Assembly: GCF_023715615.1 (NCBI RefSeq)
Contig: NZ_JAMBOM010000001.1
Coordinates: 1,116,001 to 1,180,000, forward strand
DNA length: 64,000 nt
Direction of reading: 5' to 3'
Source of the DNA: Sporosarcina aquimarina
Lineage (GTDB): Bacteria > Bacillota > Bacilli > Bacillales_A > Planococcaceae
Shown here: piece after piece, positions 53,122-62,275 of the stretch
Layout: every line of letters begins with the position of its first letter
Position numbering within the stretch: the first letter of the stretch is position 1
Notes under the pieces: model-generated
Seen by the model: only the letters and a program-made list of their open reading frames with translations
Databases searched by the model: none
Told to the model about the DNA's origin: nothing
Made by a program: the position numbers and the translations under genes

Positions 53122-53662
53122 CCTCATTCAGGAATTGCAGCAACGGATGCCCCTTCAGCGTTTTCAGCACGTCCTACGAGTAACGGAAACAGCTAAATCC
53201 CTTGCCCGGATGCATGGCGAGTCAATAGAAGCTGCAGAAACTGCTGCACTGCTTCATGATGTTGCCAAGTTTATGGATGCAGAAGAAATGCGTAAGCTTT
53301 TACTCGCAAAGGGTGTAGGCCCATTGGTTTTTGAATTTCATAAAGAGCTTTGGCATGCTCCAGCGGGTGCTATCATTGCTCTTGAGGAATTCAAAGTTCA
53401 AGATGAAGACATTCTAAATGCGATTCGTTTTCATACGACTGGCAGAGCTGCGATGTCGAAATTAGAAATGATTATATATATTGCAGACATGATCGAGCCT
53501 GGAAGAAACTATCCTGGTGTAGAGGAATTACGGCTAAGTGCAGAAGGTCCGTTAAAACAAGCGATGCGTACATGTATTATACACAGCGTTACACACTTAA
53601 TTGGAAAACAGGTCCCAGTATACCCAGACTCCATTGAGTGCTACAATTATTTTGTGAAGTGA
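53108..53662 (+). CDS. yqeK: HD-domain Ap4A hydrolase YqeK
   Basis: 184 aa. HD motifs: RFQHVLRVTETA, AALLHDVAKFM, ELWHAPAGA, RFHTTGRAAMSKLEMIIYIADMIEPGR. YqeK proteins split diadenosine tetraphosphate symmetrically. Starts inside nadD. Confidence 0.93.
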   Translation: MEPGNLIQELQQRMPLQRFQHVLRVTETAKSLARMHGESIEAAETAALLHDVAKFMDAEEMRKLLLAKGVGPLVFEFHKELWHAPAGAIIALEEFKVQDEDILNAIRFHTTGRAAMSKLEMIIYIADMIEPGRNYPGVEELRLSAEGPLKQAMRTCIIHSVTHLIGKQVPVYPDSIECYNYFVK

Positions 53663-53677
53663 AAGGGAAGTGAAACA

Positions 53678-54028
53678 ATGCCAACATTATTAGAAGTAAC
53701 ATTTAAAGCAGCAGACGATAAACGTGCAGAAGACATTGTCGTCCTCAATATGGAAGGCGTATCTTTGATAGCAGATCAGTTTGTGATCTGTCATGCAAAT
53801 TCCGAACGTCAAGTTCAAGCGATTGCTCGCGAAATTGCTGACAAAGCTTCTGAAGAAAACTATGAGGTGAAACGTATCGAAGGTATGGAATCAGGTCGAT
53901 GGGTTCTCGTTGACCTAGGAGACGTTGTCGCTCATATTTTCCATAAGGATGAGCGTGGTTTCTATAACTTGGAAAGACTTTGGGGCGATGCACCAATGAT
54001 TGAAATTGGAGAAGACTCCGTTCAATGA
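53678..54028 (+). CDS. rsfS: Ribosomal silencing factor RsfS
   Basis: 116 aa; binds L14 and blocks subunit joining in starvation. Core VSLIADQFVICHANSERQVQAI split over two strands, YEVKRIEGMESGRWVLVDLGDVVAHIF. Overlaps yqeM by four bases (ATGA). Confidence 0.95.
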   Translation: MPTLLEVTFKAADDKRAEDIVVLNMEGVSLIADQFVICHANSERQVQAIAREIADKASEENYEVKRIEGMESGRWVLVDLGDVVAHIFHKDERGFYNLERLWGDAPMIEIGEDSVQ

Positions 54029-54759
54029 TGTATGCTCAATTTGCGTCTGTATACGATGAGCTGATGTTAGATATTCCATATCCAGCATACGTTGACTTAG
54101 TCGATACAGCGCTACATGGTTTATCAGGTAAAAAGATCCTGGATGTCGCTTGCGGCACCGGGTTTCTTTCCGTTCTACTTGCTGAAAAAGGAGCGGACGT
54201 CACGGGAATTGATCTATCGGAAGAAATGCTTGCTGTTGCTGCATCTCGCGCGAACGAGCGTTTTCCATCTATGGAATTTTCACAACAAGCAATGCAGCAT
54301 TTGAATGTGCCTGGCCAATATGATGCTGCGGTAATTCCAATTGATTCATTGAATTATTTAGAAGATGAACTTGAAGTGAGTCAAACGTTTAAAGGAATCC
54401 ACGATGCGCTTCTTCCAGGTGGATTATTACTGTTTGATGTGCATTCAACGTTCAAAACGGATGAGCTATTCATGGAGAGTCCATTTACGTATGTTAGCAA
54501 TACTATTTCATACATATGGGAAACTGAAGAAGGAGAAGAACCTCATTCTGTCCATTCAAACCTTGCTTTTTTTGTGCGTGAAGAAGATGGTCGGTATACT
54601 CGTTTTGACGAAGTTCATTACCAACGGACTTTTCCAATCATGAAATACGTTGAATTACTTGAGCAAACAGGTTTCTCTGTAGAACGAATTTTTGCAGATT
54701 GGTCCGATGAAGCACCGGCAGTAGAAAGTGAGAGAATATTTTTTCAAGTCCGTAAATAA
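54025..54759 (+). CDS. yqeM: Class I SAM-dependent methyltransferase YqeM
   Basis: 244 aa. SAM motif ILDVACGTGFLSVLLAEKG, acidic GIDLSEEML, IPIDSLNYL. Substrate unknown; always follows rsfS in Bacillales. No comER gene lies between it and comEA, unlike B. subtilis. Confidence 0.88.
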   Translation: MMYAQFASVYDELMLDIPYPAYVDLVDTALHGLSGKKILDVACGTGFLSVLLAEKGADVTGIDLSEEMLAVAASRANERFPSMEFSQQAMQHLNVPGQYDAAVIPIDSLNYLEDELEVSQTFKGIHDALLPGGLLLFDVHSTFKTDELFMESPFTYVSNTISYIWETEEGEEPHSVHSNLAFFVREEDGRYTRFDEVHYQRTFPIMKYVELLEQTGFSVERIFADWSDEAPAVESERIFFQVRK

Positions 54760-54837
54760 CAGTACCGCTTCATGAACGGATGCGTTATAGTAGAGAGGTC
54801 TCCATTAGCTAGCAACTTTTAGAAAGGATGACTAACT

Positions 54838-55509
54838 CTGTTTTCTAAACTAATCTTTGGGAAATGGCGGAAAGTCACCACTCCTCTTGCAATAGCGGCG
54901 GTCATCTCAGTATTTTTGTTCTTTCCCCGAGAACAAAGAGATGGCGAGCATCTTCCTGATAAAAGTTTGTACGATTCACTTGAGGTAACTTCTGAAACTC
55001 CACTTGAAGGGACTCCTGTAAATGAGAAGATTGACCTGGTTGCTGATCCTGCACCTCAAACACCTGAACTGATTATTGTAGATGTGAAGGGTGCAGTTAT
55101 TCATCCTAACGTATACACGTTACAAGAAGGGCAACGTCTGATTGATGCTATTACAGCTGCGGGTGGATACACATCTGACGCAGACAGTCGACTGTTGAAT
55201 CATGCACAGCGATTAACGGATGAAGCAGTGATTTACGTTCCGCTTATCGGAGAAGAACCTCCAGTTTTTGAAAATTCGACTAGTGGTTCAGACGAAATGG
55301 ACGAGCCGGATACCGCATTGGTCAATATTAATACTGCTGATGAGACCGAATTGATGACGCTTACAGGAATTGGTCCTGCTAAAGCGTCTGCAATTGTGAA
55401 ATACCGAACTGAACAAGGTGCTTTTCAAACAATCGAAGAGTTAAAAGATATTTCAGGTATCGGACAAAAGACCTTTGATGCGCTGTCCGATTTAATAACT
55501 GTTAATTAA
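54838..55509 (+). CDS. comEA: Competence DNA receptor ComEA, CTG start
   Basis: 223 aa membrane-bound DNA receptor for uptake. Membrane anchor about residues 14-30 (TTPLAIAAVISVFLFFP), SLBB domain (IVDVKGAVIHPNVYTLQEGQ...), acidic linker, and two helix-hairpin-helix motifs (LMTLTGIGPAKASAIVKYRT, ELKDISGIGQKTFDAL). The frame opens at 54832. The only start-like codon that keeps the anchor is CTG 54838, eight bases after AAAGGATG; the first ATG/GTG/TTG codon is TTG 54916, which would delete the anchor. The CTG start is therefore inferred. Confidence 0.88.
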   Translation: MFSKLIFGKWRKVTTPLAIAAVISVFLFFPREQRDGEHLPDKSLYDSLEVTSETPLEGTPVNEKIDLVADPAPQTPELIIVDVKGAVIHPNVYTLQEGQRLIDAITAAGGYTSDADSRLLNHAQRLTDEAVIYVPLIGEEPPVFENSTSGSDEMDEPDTALVNINTADETELMTLTGIGPAKASAIVKYRTEQGAFQTIEELKDISGIGQKTFDALSDLITVN

Positions 55510-55549
55510 AGGATTATGAAGAATGTAGTAAAAGTTTGGAGGCGACCAT

Positions 55550-56113
55550 ATGGATAGAATTACATGGGAACAATTTTTTATGGCGCAATGCAGCCTGCTT
55601 GCTGTCCGGAGTACATGTACACGGTTAGCAGTAGGGGCGGTCATTGTCCGAGATAATCGAATCATCGCTGGTGGTTATAACGGCTCGGTTTCTGGAGGAG
55701 ATCATTGCATTGACAAAGGATGCTACGTCGTTGACAATCATTGCATTCGCACAATCCACGCAGAAATGAACGCCCTGTTACAATGTGGGAAGTATGGAAT
55801 TCCGGCTGCGGGCTCTACGTTGTATGTGACACATTTTCCATGTTTGCAATGCTCAAAGGCAATTATACAAGCGGGTATTTCTAAGGTCTACTACGGCACG
55901 GATTACCGCAATAATGATTATGCAATTGAATTGTTTAAACATGCAGGTATTGATGTAGAGCATATTCCATTTGATGGGCGTACCATAGATTTTGAGAAAG
56001 CTTCAAAAGAGAAATTGTTTAACGATATGTTGAACTCGATGCAACAATCCAATGTTCCTGAAGACGACCTGAAAAGTTTTTCGGAACGTGCACAAGAATT
56101 ATTTGGAAATTAG
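55550..56113 (+). CDS. comEB: ComEB, dCMP deaminase-like protein
   Basis: 187 aa zinc deaminase: HAEMNALLQ (His, Glu) and PCLQCSKAII (two Cys), plus extra cysteines (CIDKGCYV) of the dCMP deaminase type. In the comE operon but dispensable for uptake in B. subtilis; probably acts in dCMP to dUMP conversion. Strong TTTGGAGG site. Confidence 0.93.
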   Translation: MDRITWEQFFMAQCSLLAVRSTCTRLAVGAVIVRDNRIIAGGYNGSVSGGDHCIDKGCYVVDNHCIRTIHAEMNALLQCGKYGIPAAGSTLYVTHFPCLQCSKAIIQAGISKVYYGTDYRNNDYAIELFKHAGIDVEHIPFDGRTIDFEKASKEKLFNDMLNSMQQSNVPEDDLKSFSERAQELFGN

Positions 56114-56130
56114 TTCCTAGAACCCGCTTG

Positions 56131-58407
56131 ATGTACTGGACAATTTCGGTAGCCGTATCAGCTATGGCTGCATACGGTATTACTGAATTGTTATGGCTTA
56201 ACCTTCTTCTACTTCCCCTTATATTGACAAGTAAAAAAGATATCCCCAATTTAATTATTCTGCTTGCAGTAAGTTCAATTTCCTATTGCTACTTCCTAAA
56301 TTATCTATCTACACACACGCCGAAACAGACCGAGGAGACAATAATACGCTCTATGCAATGGAGTGATACCGTCAAAATTGACGGAGGTAAATTAAAAGGT
56401 TTTGCGAAAGATTCAGAGGGCACCCCTTATTACGTTACGTACACCATTGAAAGTGAAGAAGAAAAAAATCGTTTACTGGAAACCCCTTTATCAGGTAGGA
56501 GAATTTCTGTGCAAGGTACACTTGAGCTACCTGAACCACCAGCCCATGAGTTTTCATTTGATATGGCCACATACCTTCGAATGAATGGTGCTACCTATCT
56601 ATTTCGAGCAACGGAAATGACTTTACACGGAAAAGTAATTCGACCTTCGACTCGGTTAACAGAGAGGCGTACTGCAGTTAAAACGCATATCCAAAACACG
56701 TTTCCCGCTTCTTTGCAAATCGAAGCCGAGGCATTATTAATTGGCGATAGGAGTGGCATGGACACTGAACTATCCTCCGAATATAGAACCTTAGGAATTA
56801 CCCATTTGTTTGCAATCTCAGGACTTCATGTCGGTTTATTAACGGTCATGCTGCGCATAGTAGCCAAACGAATGCGACTGAGGATCGAGACGACTGATAC
56901 CCTACTACTATTCCTGTTGCCTTGCTATGCGCTATTGGCAGGGGGTGCACCTTCTGTATGGCGTGCAGTATCCGTTACGATGCTGTTGCTATTATCAGCA
57001 TCCGGAAAGTTGAAATTGAAAATGGACGATGCGTTGGCGTTGAGTGCATTAGGTTTTATATTTCTAAAGCCATATGTTTTGTTTCAACCTGGATTTCAGT
57101 TATCTTACATGGCTGCCTTCTCGTTGCTATATTCAGCGCGTTATTTACAGAAGCAACAATCGGTTCTTATAATTTCTGCCAGTGTGACCGCGATAACACA
57201 ACTTGCGCTTGCACCCATTTTATTGGTTCACTTCTATGAGTTATCACTTTCATCCTTCCTCGTGAATTTAGTATACGTTCCTTTATACTCACTTGTAATT
57301 CTTCCAAGTAACATTGTTCTACTCATCGTTTCGTTACTTTCCCAAACAGTTGCTGCACCACTGTTTTTCATATATGAACCTTTCCGTAATTCCATCGCAA
57401 CCGTAACTAGTTGGTTGGCAGGTTTACCTTGCCAAGTGTGGACTGCCGGTAAGCCGAGCGCAGTATGGTTAGTATGGATGATTGTAAGTATAGCCTGTGC
57501 CTTTATAGTGATTGAACGATGGAATAGGAAGCTGATAGCACTTATCATTGTTCTCATTCCGGCTCTACTTTTCCAAGTCAAACCGTATTTAGATCCGACT
57601 ACGTATATTTCTTTTTTGGATGTGGGTCAAGGAGATAGTATAGTCATCGAACTAGGGTATAGAAAAGGGGTATATGTTATTGATGCTGGTGGAACAGTAT
57701 CTATTGGTCCTCCTACATGGAAAACTCCAGATAACCAGTTTGAAGTAGGTAGGCAAATTGTCGTTCCGTATTTAAAAGGGAAAGGGATTCATACGATTGA
57801 TAAGTTGATCATTTCCCACGCGCATGACGATCATATGGAAGGTGCGGATGAAGTACTCCAAGAACTAAGGGTAAAGGAAGTACATGCTCCGGTTGGAAGT
57901 TTGACAGAAAAGAATATGATTCCATTATTAAGAGAAGCGAAGCGTGGAAATACTCGCATCGCAACCATGCAGGCGGGGGAAGGGTGGAAGACTGCTCAAA
58001 CAGAATTTACGTATGTATCGCCATTCGATGAAAAGTACTCACATAATGACAGTTCACTCGTATTACTGATGAAAAATGAATTTGGATACTTGTTGTTCAC
58101 CGGTGATTTAGAAATGGAGGGAGAACGCAAACTCATTAATAAATACGGCCAAACAGAACTTTCCCCGCTTATTTTGAAAGTTGGTCATCACGGAAGCAAA
58201 ACATCGACTACTCAAGATTTCTTAAATTTCTTACAACCGGAAATGGCAGTGATTTCGGTTGGCCGTCGTAATCGGTATGGACACCCACATGACGAAGTAA
58301 TTGAGCGACTCTTCGAACAAAAAGTGAAGTTATTTTCAACAGCAGAGCATGGAACGATCATCTTACAGATGGACGGGGACGTATTGAAACCATCTATTAC
58401 AAGATAA
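56131..58407 (+). CDS. comEC: ComEC/Rec2 DNA channel protein
   Basis: 758 aa polytopic protein. N-terminal membrane spans and OB-like domain, the Competence domain (LFAISGLHVGLLTVML, then several spans to about 470), and a C-terminal metallo-beta-lactamase-like domain with SHAHDDHMEGADE, TGDLEMEGE and VGHHGSKTST. It forms the channel through which single-stranded DNA enters. The start is uncertain: ATG 56131 and TTG 56128 both lack a ribosome-binding site, so re-initiation from comEB, ending 17 bases earlier, is likely. Confidence 0.93.
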   Translation: MYWTISVAVSAMAAYGITELLWLNLLLLPLILTSKKDIPNLIILLAVSSISYCYFLNYLSTHTPKQTEETIIRSMQWSDTVKIDGGKLKGFAKDSEGTPYYVTYTIESEEEKNRLLETPLSGRRISVQGTLELPEPPAHEFSFDMATYLRMNGATYLFRATEMTLHGKVIRPSTRLTERRTAVKTHIQNTFPASLQIEAEALLIGDRSGMDTELSSEYRTLGITHLFAISGLHVGLLTVMLRIVAKRMRLRIETTDTLLLFLLPCYALLAGGAPSVWRAVSVTMLLLLSASGKLKLKMDDALALSALGFIFLKPYVLFQPGFQLSYMAAFSLLYSARYLQKQQSVLIISASVTAITQLALAPILLVHFYELSLSSFLVNLVYVPLYSLVILPSNIVLLIVSLLSQTVAAPLFFIYEPFRNSIATVTSWLAGLPCQVWTAGKPSAVWLVWMIVSIACAFIVIERWNRKLIALIIVLIPALLFQVKPYLDPTTYISFLDVGQGDSIVIELGYRKGVYVIDAGGTVSIGPPTWKTPDNQFEVGRQIVVPYLKGKGIHTIDKLIISHAHDDHMEGADEVLQELRVKEVHAPVGSLTEKNMIPLLREAKRGNTRIATMQAGEGWKTAQTEFTYVSPFDEKYSHNDSSLVLLMKNEFGYLLFTGDLEMEGERKLINKYGQTELSPLILKVGHHGSKTSTTQDFLNFLQPEMAVISVGRRNRYGHPHDEVIERLFEQKVKLFSTAEHGTIILQMDGDVLKPSITR

Positions 58408-58412
58408 AAAAG

Positions 58413-58440
58413 AAAGACTCCGAGTAGTGGAGTCTTTCCC
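58413..58440. terminator. Terminator between comEC and yqzM
   Basis: AAAGACTCC (58413-58421) / GGAGTCTTT (58429-58437), A-rich before and CCC/T after; serves both convergent genes. Confidence 0.8.
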
Positions 58441-58459
58441 TAGTTTGACTATTGTCTGA

Positions 58460-58594
58460 TCAGCGCGCAGCGACTTCGACAATCGTAGCAATTACCCAAA
58501 TTAAAGAGAAACCTACGAAAGATACAATGAAGCCAACACCTGAGTCAAGAAGATCATTACGTTTGGACTGGACGTCCTTTTCGAATTCGTTCAT
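58460..58594 (-). CDS. yqzM: YqzM-like small membrane protein
   Basis: 44 aa: MNEFEKDVQSKRNDLLDSG then a membrane span (GFIVSFVGFSLIWVIATIV). Matches the YqzM family, always between comEC and holA. Function unknown. Strong GGAGGTG site on the minus strand. Confidence 0.88.
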   Translation of the reverse strand: MNEFEKDVQSKRNDLLDSGVGFIVSFVGFSLIWVIATIVEVAAR

Positions 58595-58679
58595 TGCTAC
58601 ACCTCCTGATTCAACTTCAAGTATAGAACAAAGGGACTTAAAAATCCATAGTAAAACGGAGATATGGCAATTGCGTTTC

Positions 58680-58694
58680 AATTTGTCACAAATT
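58680..58694. promoter_or_regulatory. Palindrome AATTTGTCACAAATT
   Basis: Perfect 7-base arms around one C, in the divergent yqzM-holA spacer, 24 bases upstream of a TATACT (58718-58723) that could be the holA -10. Possible repressor operator; regulator not identified. Confidence 0.35.
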
Positions 58695-58750
58695 CTCCAT
58701 ACACAACATCTGTCATGTATACTTAGAAGTAGTGAATGAGGTGAATGAAA

Positions 58751-59761
58751 ATGGTATCAGCAGCGTGGAAAGAAATTGGGAAAAATCCTGAACAACCAAT
58801 TTACTTACTCACAGGTACAGAGTTGTATTTGTTACAACAAACTTTGTCTAAAATTATTTCTGGAACGCCTGGCATAGAGCAACAAGACGTCATGTATTTC
58901 GATTTGGAGGAAACATCAGTCGATCGAGTCATTGAAGAGGCGGATACGCTACCTTTCTTACAAGATCGAAAAGTGATTGTCGCTAAAAATGCGTCATTCT
59001 TAAAGGCTAAGGAACGTGGGAAAGAGAAAATCGAGCACCCCATAGACCAATTTGAGGCATGGCTGGAAAATCCCTCTCCAACAGCTACAGTGATTTTTAC
59101 CGCACCTTACGAGAAGTTGGACACTCGGAAAAAAATCACAAAAAAGATGATGTCCAAAGCCGTGGTCATTGAAGCGAATAAGTTGACTGGAAGTGACCTA
59201 ACGGTTTGGGTACAACAAAATGCGACTTCGTTTGGAATTAGTATGGACCGTGGAATAGCTGACTACCTTGTTGAAACAACAGGTGAAAATATGATGCAGC
59301 TTTCTAAGGAACTTGAAAAAATCGCAGCTTTTTTAGAGGAATCGGGGAATGTGACAGAAGAAGTTATCGATCTCTTAGTACCCAGGTCCCCTGAAACAGA
59401 GATTTTCAGGTTAACGGATACGTATATTTCTGGAAATCGCGCACAAACATTAGCGGTATATCATGATTTGTTGAGAAGTGGAGAAGAACCGATTGCGATG
59501 ACTTCGTTAATCGCTGGACAAGTTCGACTGATGTTACACGTAGGAACCCTTAAAAGAAAAGGGTACCATCAACAACAAATCGCCAGCACCCTTAATGTAC
59601 ATCCATATCGTGTGAAATTAGTTATGAATAATCGAAATAGTCCTTCGGAACAACGGTTGTTGCGGGTTTTGGATAAGCTAGCTTCTATCGATTTGAAACT
59701 AAAATCCACATCTGGTAGCCGTGAAAGGGTCCTCGAACTCTTTTTCATGGAAAAGTTGTAA
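58751..59761 (+). CDS. holA: DNA polymerase III delta subunit
   Basis: 336 aa clamp-loader wrench subunit. PIYLLTGTELYLLQQTL, TLPFLQDRKVIVAKNA, IFTAPYEKLDTRKKI, SPETEIFRLTD, and MTSLIAGQVRLMLHV-type C-terminus. Start ATG 58751 seven bases after GAGGTG; ATG 58745 overlaps that site. Confidence 0.95.
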   Translation: MVSAAWKEIGKNPEQPIYLLTGTELYLLQQTLSKIISGTPGIEQQDVMYFDLEETSVDRVIEEADTLPFLQDRKVIVAKNASFLKAKERGKEKIEHPIDQFEAWLENPSPTATVIFTAPYEKLDTRKKITKKMMSKAVVIEANKLTGSDLTVWVQQNATSFGISMDRGIADYLVETTGENMMQLSKELEKIAAFLEESGNVTEEVIDLLVPRSPETEIFRLTDTYISGNRAQTLAVYHDLLRSGEEPIAMTSLIAGQVRLMLHVGTLKRKGYHQQQIASTLNVHPYRVKLVMNNRNSPSEQRLLRVLDKLASIDLKLKSTSGSRERVLELFFMEKL

Positions 59762-59762
59762 C

Positions 59763-59800
59763 AAAAAAAGCTGTCCGTCATTGACGGACAGCTTTAAAAA
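59763..59800. terminator. Bidirectional terminator between holA and rpsT
   Basis: AAAGCTGTCCGTCA (59767-59780) / TGACGGACAGCTTT (59782-59795) with an A run before and after on alternate strands. Confidence 0.9.
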
Positions 59801-60052
59801 TTACAAAGCTTTTTTTGTAAGACGTGCTTTTTGACGTGCAGCTGTGTTTTTATGGATAAGGCCTTTACCGGCAGCAGTGTCCAATGATTTAATAGCAGCG
59901 CGCTTCAATTCCTCTGCATTGTCAGCTTTGTTGTCAATTGCAACATCAGCTTTACGCAAAGCAGAACGCATTGCAGACTTTGTGCGTGAGTTTTGTTCAT
60001 TAATCGCGTTGCTTTGCTTAACGCGTTTGATTGCACCTTTAATGTTTGGCAT
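59801..60052 (-). CDS. rpsT: 30S ribosomal protein S20
   Basis: 83 aa, very basic, three-helix. MPNIKGAIKRVKQSNAINEQ, RTKSAMRSALRKA, KGLIHKNTAARQKARL. ATG 60052 six bases after GAGGTG; ATG 60061 is too close. Divergent from gpr. Confidence 0.97.
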   Translation of the reverse strand: MPNIKGAIKRVKQSNAINEQNSRTKSAMRSALRKADVAIDNKADNAEELKRAAIKSLDTAAGKGLIHKNTAARQKARLTKKAL

Positions 60053-60248
60053 TTCATTCACCTCCAGAAATCAGGTAAGAAGAGTGTTTCCACGATCTCT
60101 CGGATATCTCTTTATAACAAAAATAATTTTATCAAATTCACACCGTTTATGCAACAACAAAACGCACACATGGGGAATCTCCTGTCAAAAAAACAACAAA
60201 GCATAAAAAGTAACTATCGCGTACACACTTATAATAGAGGTGATGGTC

Positions 60249-61292
60249 ATGGAAAACTACGACTTTTACAGGACGGATTTAGTCGTTGAGAGTGAAGAAA
60301 TGGTGAGACACCAAACTTCCGAGGAAAAAGAAAAACTTGATGAGTCAGCGGGTATTCTGTTCACTGAAGACAAAAAGGGAAGAACAATCCTGACGACCGT
60401 TGTTGTGGATGAAGAAGGCGAAAAACGAATTGGGAAGAAAAAAGGAACATATATTACATTAACAGATCCACTGTTACATGCAGATGATAACGTTGGATTA
60501 ACGAAATTAGCAAAATCGATGACGCAACAACTAAAAAAATTGACTGAACCTTTAAATCTCAAGGAAGATAGTAAGATTTTGTTTATCGGACTTGGAAACA
60601 AGGATGTGACACCAGATGCAGTAGGCCCGCTCACAATGGAGCGGCTCAACACAGTTGTTCCGGATTACTATAAAGATGAGGGAGCAGATGTATATGTGTA
60701 TTCACCCGGAGTTACGATTCAAACGGGTTTAGAGACAGCTGACTTCATTAAAGCGGTTGTCGACGTCGTGAATCCGGATTTACTCATTGTCATTGATGCA
60801 CTTGCTGCACGTGATAGTTCGAGGTTGTGTAGGACGATTCAACTTACCGATACCGGGATTCACCCAGGCTCAGGTGTGGGTAATAGCCGTAAAGAAGTGT
60901 CTCAGGAATCATTGGGAATTCCAGTTGTAGCAATCGGAATCCCAACCGTGGTAGATGGTCCCGTGCTGATTGCGGATGCAATTGACACGTTATTTGGATA
61001 TATGGCGGCTAAAATTGAGGAAGAAAGCAAACCTTCTTCGAGGCTTTCTGTCACGCCGTGGCTCCATTCTGATACCAAAAATGCAGATCGAAAAAGTTTA
61101 ATTCCTGTATTTGGGGACTGGGCATCTTGGCCACACGAAGAGCGCGTTCAATTATTTGAAGAAGTTCTGTCGAATCATCAGTTGAAGACGTTCATCTCAC
61201 CTAAAGAAATTGATAGCTGGGTGCAACATTATTCGTTAGCATTATCGAATTCCCTTGAATCTTGGATACGGAGTGTAAAACAGAGTTCTTGA
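60249..61292 (+). CDS. gpr: Germination protease GPR
   Basis: 347 aa spore protease that degrades small acid-soluble DNA-binding proteins at germination; self-processes an N-terminal pro-segment in the forespore. LFIGLGNKDVTPDAVGPLT, YSPGVTIQTGLETADFI, LIVIDALAARDSSRLCRTIQ, HPGSGVGNSRKEVSQESLGI are diagnostic. ATG 60249 follows GAGGTG. A TATAATA at 60230-60236 may be its -10; a forespore sigma -35 at the right distance was not found. Confidence 0.95.
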   Translation: MENYDFYRTDLVVESEEMVRHQTSEEKEKLDESAGILFTEDKKGRTILTTVVVDEEGEKRIGKKKGTYITLTDPLLHADDNVGLTKLAKSMTQQLKKLTEPLNLKEDSKILFIGLGNKDVTPDAVGPLTMERLNTVVPDYYKDEGADVYVYSPGVTIQTGLETADFIKAVVDVVNPDLLIVIDALAARDSSRLCRTIQLTDTGIHPGSGVGNSRKEVSQESLGIPVVAIGIPTVVDGPVLIADAIDTLFGYMAAKIEEESKPSSRLSVTPWLHSDTKNADRKSLIPVFGDWASWPHEERVQLFEEVLSNHQLKTFISPKEIDSWVQHYSLALSNSLESWIRSVKQSS

Positions 61293-61299
61293 TGGGCTT

Positions 61300-61329
61300 C
61301 CCCCCGCATATAGTAGCTGAGACGGGGGG
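61300..61329 (+). promoter_or_regulatory. GC hairpin holding the spoIIP ribosome-binding site
   Basis: CCCCCCG (61300-61306) / CGGGGGG (61323-61329), 7 pairs, 16-base loop. The 3' arm is the Shine-Dalgarno region of spoIIP (GGGGGGA, then TTG at 61337). If transcribed from gpr, the site would be hidden. A CATATAGT in the loop (61307-61314) resembles a SigE -10 and would start a transcript without the 5' arm. Confidence 0.5.
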
Positions 61330-61336
61330 ATGACTG

Positions 61337-62134
61337 TTGAAAAAGACACTAAAAATCTGGACTCTAGCTGTATTCATCTTATTTCTATTTCCAATCTTGC
61401 TCCAATTGCTTCCCGCAAAACAATCGGACAGTTCCTCAGTGATGCTAAAACAAAAAGCATACATTGTTTACGCATCCAATGTATTGGAAGCACCTAAACC
61501 ATCAAGCGACAAGAAGGTATTAATCCATTTTACGCATTCTGAAGAAGCGTATGAGCCAATCACACTCGCTGCAAATGGAAAAGTTGCTGTCTCTCACAAA
61601 ACAGAAAACATCACAAAACTGGGAGATAAACTGCAACTGCAGTTTGCTGCATACGGTGTGGAAGCTGACTTGTTACCAGTGGATATTCAAAAAGTAATGG
61701 CAAAAAAGAGTATTCCATACCACCGTTCCTACAAAACAATTCGTCCCTATTTGCAACAAACGCTCGCAGATAAAACCTATGACATAGTATTGGATATACA
61801 TCGGGATGCCTTGGGTGCGGACAAAACAACGGTTTCTGTGGATGGGGAGAGGTATGCAAAAGTAGCATTTGTCATCGGGAAAGAACATAAGAATTATACC
61901 CAAAATTATGAAGTAGCGAAGCGGTTGAATAAAGAAATGGAAGCTCGGGTACCTGGCATTACGCGTAATATTATTGTAAAAGGTGGACCGGGAGTGGATG
62001 GTAAGTACAATCAGGATCTTCATCCGGGATTCGTTTTAGTGGAACTTGGTGGCATCGGGAATAATGAAGAGGAACTAAATCGAACGGTTGCTGTCATTGC
62101 CGAAGCGGCCGCTTCAATATTTGCGGAAGAATAA
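61337..62134 (+). CDS. spoIIP: Stage II sporulation protein P (SpoIIP)
   Basis: 265 aa peptidoglycan amidase/endopeptidase of the DMP complex (SpoIID-SpoIIM-SpoIIP) that drives forespore engulfment. N-terminal membrane anchor (about 6-24), then the amidase_3-like catalytic domain: VLIHFTHSEEAYEP, IVLDIHRDAL, LVELGGIGNNEEELNRT. Shorter than the B. subtilis protein (about 400 aa); the linker between anchor and catalytic domain is reduced. TTG start after GGGGGGATGACTG. Follows gpr as usual. Confidence 0.93.
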   Translation: MKKTLKIWTLAVFILFLFPILLQLLPAKQSDSSSVMLKQKAYIVYASNVLEAPKPSSDKKVLIHFTHSEEAYEPITLAANGKVAVSHKTENITKLGDKLQLQFAAYGVEADLLPVDIQKVMAKKSIPYHRSYKTIRPYLQQTLADKTYDIVLDIHRDALGADKTTVSVDGERYAKVAFVIGKEHKNYTQNYEVAKRLNKEMEARVPGITRNIIVKGGPGVDGKYNQDLHPGFVLVELGGIGNNEEELNRTVAVIAEAAASIFAEE

Positions 62135-62181
62135 GAGGAAGTAAAAAATAGTGAGTTACCAGACTCAGTGTTTGAAGAAAG

Positions 62182-62210
62182 GAGGAGCGGATACTGCTTC
62201 TCTTTTTTTG
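62182..62210 (+). terminator. Terminator after spoIIP
   Basis: GAGGAGC (62182-62188) / GCTTCTC (62196-62202, one G-U), then seven Ts. Confidence 0.85.
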
Positions 62211-62275
62211 TTTGAAAAGAAAAACACATTTAATCTATAGTAAAAAGGAAATGTGTAACACCCCTGCTCGGTTTC

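Noticed and set aside
60200-60240. SigG/SigF promoter for gpr
   Set aside because: GCATA (60201) and TATAATA (60230) are 24 bases apart, too far for a forespore sigma factor; I could not place a convincing -35.
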